Source of the DNA: JAXHUK01 sp034189725
GTDB taxonomy: Bacteria; Chloroflexota; Dehalococcoidia; SZUA-161
Reading direction: 5' to 3'
Assembly: GCA_034189725.1 (NCBI GenBank)
Contig: JAXHUK010000165.1
Location: 1-15,483, forward strand
Length of the DNA: 15,483 nucleotides
The position numbers were made by a program, and so were the translations under genes. Below are positions 13,135 to 15,483 of the stretch, one piece after another. Each line of letters begins with the position of its first letter. The stretch's first letter is position 1. The notes under the pieces are model-generated. The model saw only the letters and a program-made list of their open reading frames with translations. It did no database searches and was not told where the DNA came from.

Positions 13135-14109
13135 TTACACTACAGTAGCACCCCACTCCAGTACCATAGCCGCCCAGCTAAGCCCGCTGCCGAATCCCAC
13201 AAGCACTATACGATCACCTTCCTTAATTCGCCCTTCTTCCACTGCTTCACATATAGCGATAGGAATTGAGGCCGCTGAGGTATTACCATACCGATCCATG
13301 TTGATAAAGAATTTTTCCAGGGGAATGTCGAGGTGTTTTGCAGCGGTTTTAATGATTCGTGTATTAGCCTGATGGGGAATAATGAGGTCGATATCAAATA
13401 GCTCGAGGTTGGCAGCAGCTACTACCTCTTTGGTAGCCTGGCAGATGACGTTAACTGCGAATTTGAATACTTCGGGCCCCTTCATTGAAAGAACACAACG
13501 CCCGTCACTGATACCACAAGGTGCCGGGGCACTAATAAGATCTGCGCCTGAACCATCATTGCCCAGGATAAAGTTGAAGTTGCCTGATTCTGAATCGCTG
13601 GCCTGTACTACTACTGCCCCAGCCCCGTCACCGAAGAGAATACAGGTGTTGCGATCGTGCCAATCTAAAATCCGCGAATATACTTCACTGCCTACCACCA
13701 GGATAGCATCATATGTGCCAGCTGCAACAAACTGGCATGCTATCGACAGAGCGTAAATGAAGCCACTACATGCAGCATTGAGGTCAAAAGCTGCTGCATT
13801 CTTTGCATCCAGACTCCCCTGTACCACAGAAGCACAAGCGGGAAAAATGCACTCAGGCGTAGATGTCGCCGCTATGATCAGATCAATTGAATCCGGTGTA
13901 AGCCCAGCTACCTCCAGGGCTTTCCTTGACGCCTGTACCGCCATCGTCGACGCTGTCTCATCGGCGCCAGCAATCCTTCGTTCCTTGATCCCGGTGCGAG
14001 TCGTTATCCATGAGTCCGAGGTATCGACAATACATTCCAGATCCTGGTTAGTCAGCACCCTCTCAGGTAAATATTTTCCCCAACCTGTTACCTTTGCATA
14101 CTGTGCCAC
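13135..14109 (-). CDS. fabH: 3-oxoacyl-[acyl-carrier-protein] synthase III
   Basis: FabH condenses an acyl-CoA starter with malonyl-ACP to begin type II fatty-acid synthesis. The 324-residue length is normal. The catalytic triad is visible: Cys114 in DLNAACSGF, His246 in IIPHQANTRI, and Asn276 in DRYGNTSAAS. The N-terminal GWGKYLPERVLTN (9-21), the SWITTRTGIKERR motif (33-45) and the C-terminal GFGSGLSWAAMVLEW (305-319) are also typical. The start is GTG 14109, preceded on the minus strand by GGGAGAGG 7 bases away; no better start exists nearby. A strong promoter (14144-14172) drives it. Starter preference (acetyl versus branched-chain) cannot be read with confidence. Confidence 0.95.
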   Translation of the reverse strand: MAQYAKVTGWGKYLPERVLTNQDLECIVDTSDSWITTRTGIKERRIAGADETASTMAVQASRKALEVAGLTPDSIDLIIAATSTPECIFPACASVVQGSLDAKNAAAFDLNAACSGFIYALSIACQFVAAGTYDAILVVGSEVYSRILDWHDRNTCILFGDGAGAVVVQASDSESGNFNFILGNDGSGADLISAPAPCGISDGRCVLSMKGPEVFKFAVNVICQATKEVVAAANLELFDIDLIIPHQANTRIIKTAAKHLDIPLEKFFINMDRYGNTSAASIPIAICEAVEEGRIKEGDRIVLVGFGSGLSWAAMVLEWGATVV

Positions 14110-14143
14110 AGAGGATCCTCTCCCTCACGCTCGTCAAAACGCT

Positions 14144-14172
14144 AGTATATCAAACCTGACACACGAGGTCAA
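14144..14172 (-). promoter_or_regulatory. Promoter of the fabH-symporter-MBL unit
   Basis: On the minus strand TTGACC (14172-14167) and TATACT (14149-14144) are separated by exactly 17 bases, each 5/6 to consensus. The start should be near 14137. It is back to back with the hrcA promoter, with only five bases between the two -35 hexamers. Confidence 0.75.
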
Positions 14173-14177
14173 ACGAC

Positions 14178-14207
14178 TTGACAAAGTTCAGCGTGAAGTG
14201 ATACAGT
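14178..14207 (+). promoter_or_regulatory. Promoter of hrcA
   Basis: TTGACA (14178-14183) and TACAGT (14202-14207) are separated by 18 bases, so transcription should start near 14214, directly before the CIRCE operator. A bound HrcA dimer would block initiation or early elongation. Confidence 0.75.
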
Positions 14208-14217
14208 TAAAGGGTGA

Positions 14218-14244
14218 TTAGCACTCTCAGCCTAAGAGTGCTAA
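14218..14244 (+). promoter_or_regulatory. CIRCE operator for HrcA
   Basis: TTAGCACTC (14218-14226), nine bases, then GAGTGCTAA (14236-14244): a perfect match to the CIRCE consensus and to its 9-9-9 layout. It lies between the hrcA promoter and the hrcA ribosome binding site, as expected for autoregulation. Confidence 0.98.
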
Positions 14245-14258
14245 TGCGGAGGTTGAGT

Positions 14259-15272
14259 ATGCTCACACAGAGAAAAGAGTACATACTCAGCATAATCATA
14301 GCTGAGTATATCCATACTGGGTTACCCGTTAGCTCCGATACAGTAGCCCGCAAAGGGCTGGGGGTGAGTTCGGCTACCATTCGTAATGATATGAATGAAC
14401 TGGAAGAGTTCGGTTATTTGTCTCAGCCGCATACCTCAGCAGGTCGCATCCCGTCAGACAAGGGATACCGTCACTATATCGGGTCGCTTATGGGTGATGC
14501 CAGACTATCGCTGGCCGATCAGTTCATGATCCGACACCAATTCCATCAGGTTAGGCGCGAGGTTGAACAATGGACACATCTCGCTGCAGCCATATTATCA
14601 AGCATGGTACACAATGTAGCGATCGTTACCCTCCCAAAACCGTATGAACCACGACTCAAGCATGTGGAGCTGGTTTCGCTACAGGAATTCCTGGCTCTAC
14701 TTATTCTGATACTCAAGGAAGCACGACTAAAACAGCACGTATTGACACTGGAGAATGCCACCACACAGGAGGAGCTAAGCACCATCGCCCAGAAAATTAA
14801 CTCCGCCTTCAGTGGCCTGAACAGCTCCGAAATATCCACGAATGACATGCAATTTTCCGTCACGGAAGAGCAGATAGTGAAGTCCGTGATACAGTTGTTA
14901 CAAAGCGAGGAAGAGGAACCCTATGAAGATCCCTATATCGATGGACTGCGACACATACTCAATCAGCCTGAATTCTCGTCCAACAACAAGCTGGCAGCAG
15001 TCATTGAGTTATTTGAACAAAAGAGATTACTAAAATCGCTCCTACCGCAAGTATTAACCGAAGACGGAGTTCAAGTATTCATTGGGGGGGAAAACGAACA
15101 GGACATAATGCGCGACTTCAGCGTCATTATTAGCAAATATGGCATACCCGGCGAGGTCAGTGGAGCCATCGGCGTAATAGGGCCAACAAGAATACAATAC
15201 AACCGCGCCATACCTACTGTTTACTTCTTGTCATCGGTTATGAGTGAACTGTTAAGTGAACTATATAGATAG
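14259..15272 (+). CDS. hrcA: Heat-inducible transcription repressor HrcA
   Basis: HrcA binds CIRCE as a dimer and represses chaperone genes until heat shock diverts its folding helper GroEL. The 337-residue product has the family layout: an N-terminal winged helix (about 4-75) with GLPVSSDTVAR, VSSATIRNDMNELEE and the SAGRIPSDKGYRHYI segment, then a GAF-like/dimerisation region, and the C-terminal GVIGPTRIQYNRAIP motif (about 306-320). The frame is open further upstream, but ATG 14259 has GGAGG at 14248-14252 and gives the usual MLTQRKEYIL beginning; an earlier start would lie inside the CIRCE. The perfect CIRCE just upstream shows direct autoregulation. A probable grpE follows, the classic hrcA-grpE-dnaK order. 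Confidence 0.97.
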   Translation: MLTQRKEYILSIIIAEYIHTGLPVSSDTVARKGLGVSSATIRNDMNELEEFGYLSQPHTSAGRIPSDKGYRHYIGSLMGDARLSLADQFMIRHQFHQVRREVEQWTHLAAAILSSMVHNVAIVTLPKPYEPRLKHVELVSLQEFLALLILILKEARLKQHVLTLENATTQEELSTIAQKINSAFSGLNSSEISTNDMQFSVTEEQIVKSVIQLLQSEEEEPYEDPYIDGLRHILNQPEFSSNNKLAAVIELFEQKRLLKSLLPQVLTEDGVQVFIGGENEQDIMRDFSVIISKYGIPGEVSGAIGVIGPTRIQYNRAIPTVYFLSSVMSELLSELYR

Positions 15273-15295
15273 ATTTCGAGTTCATACTACTAGCA

Positions 15296-15346
15296 GCGCT
15301 GAATGTTCAACTTGATATTTTAAACTACAGATCTGAACATCAGCGC
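15296..15346 (+). other. Stem-loop in the hrcA-grpE gap
   Basis: GCGCTGA (15296-15302) pairs with TCAGCGC (15340-15346), and after one bulged A (15303) TGTTCA (15304-15309) pairs with TGAACA (15334-15339), giving 13 bp around a 24-base AT-rich loop. No U-run follows, so an RNA processing or stability element is more likely than a terminator. Confidence 0.6.
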
Positions 15347-15401
15347 CTTGAACGCACAACACTGGTCAGGATTTAGAAGATATTAGAGGGGGTGATGCTG
15401 C

Positions 15402-15483
15402 TTGGTTAACGATAAGCCGGAATCATTATCTGATCAAGAATCAGTCGGCCCTCTGCTCCCTGAGGAACCAGAGGACTTTGAAT
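15402..15483 (+). CDS. grpE: Probable GrpE nucleotide-exchange factor, first 27 codons (3' end outside window)
   Basis: The frame starts at TTG 15402, which has GAGGGGG (15386-15392) 9 bases upstream. It is the only usable start, because a TGA lies in frame at 15393-15395. The visible residues are hydrophilic and acidic (DQESVG, LPEEPEDFE), like the disordered N-terminus of GrpE, the exchange factor for DnaK. That region is poorly conserved, so the call depends mainly on position directly after hrcA in a CIRCE-controlled unit. If not GrpE, it would be another chaperone-operon gene with an acidic N-terminus. Confidence 0.6.
   Translation, partial: MVNDKPESLSDQESVGPLLPEEPEDFE

Overview
The window looks like chromosome of an uncultured member of the Chloroflexota, most likely the class Dehalococcoidia. 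This rests on gene content and style: medium GC, TTG/GTG starts, an IPT-like surface protein ending in GWNLIGW, a tubulin/CetZ-like GTPase beside it, hrcA-grpE behind a CIRCE operator, and a yacL-ispD-ispF-cysS order. It is inference from memory of these families; no search was run.

Layout. (1) 1-1537: the end of a PHP-domain phosphoesterase, then fabZ overlapping a gene for a zinc-finger membrane protein. (2) 1534-5622: a well-formed promoter, then a PIN-TRAM membrane protein (YacL type) overlapping ispD, then ispF (both MEP isoprenoid pathway), a palindromic repeat element at 4032-4160, and cysS starting 13 bases after it. (3) 5623-6184: the only long gene-free stretch, with two sigma-70-type promoters and a near-repeated 12-mer. 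It leads into a large secreted repeat protein (6185-8614), an intercistronic GC hairpin, and a collagen-like membrane-anchored protein (8694-9347) closed by a classic terminator. (4) 9550-10968: a tubulin/FtsZ-superfamily GTPase closest in motifs to CetZ, then a small two-helix membrane protein. (5) Minus strand, 14109 down to 11019: fabH, a sodium/solute symporter and a metallo-beta-lactamase-fold protein, probably one transcription unit. (6) 14144-15483: back-to-back divergent promoters, a perfect CIRCE, hrcA, and the first codons of a gene that is probably grpE.

How the genes work together. Housekeeping functions dominate: fatty-acid synthesis (FabZ, FabH), isoprenoid precursors (IspD, IspF), tRNA charging (CysS) and heat-shock control (HrcA). 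The accessory-looking part is 5623-10968, where two exported surface proteins sit next to a cytoskeletal GTPase. This is the best candidate for lineage-specific cell-envelope or cell-shape biology. No tRNA, rRNA, CRISPR array, transposase or integrase was seen.
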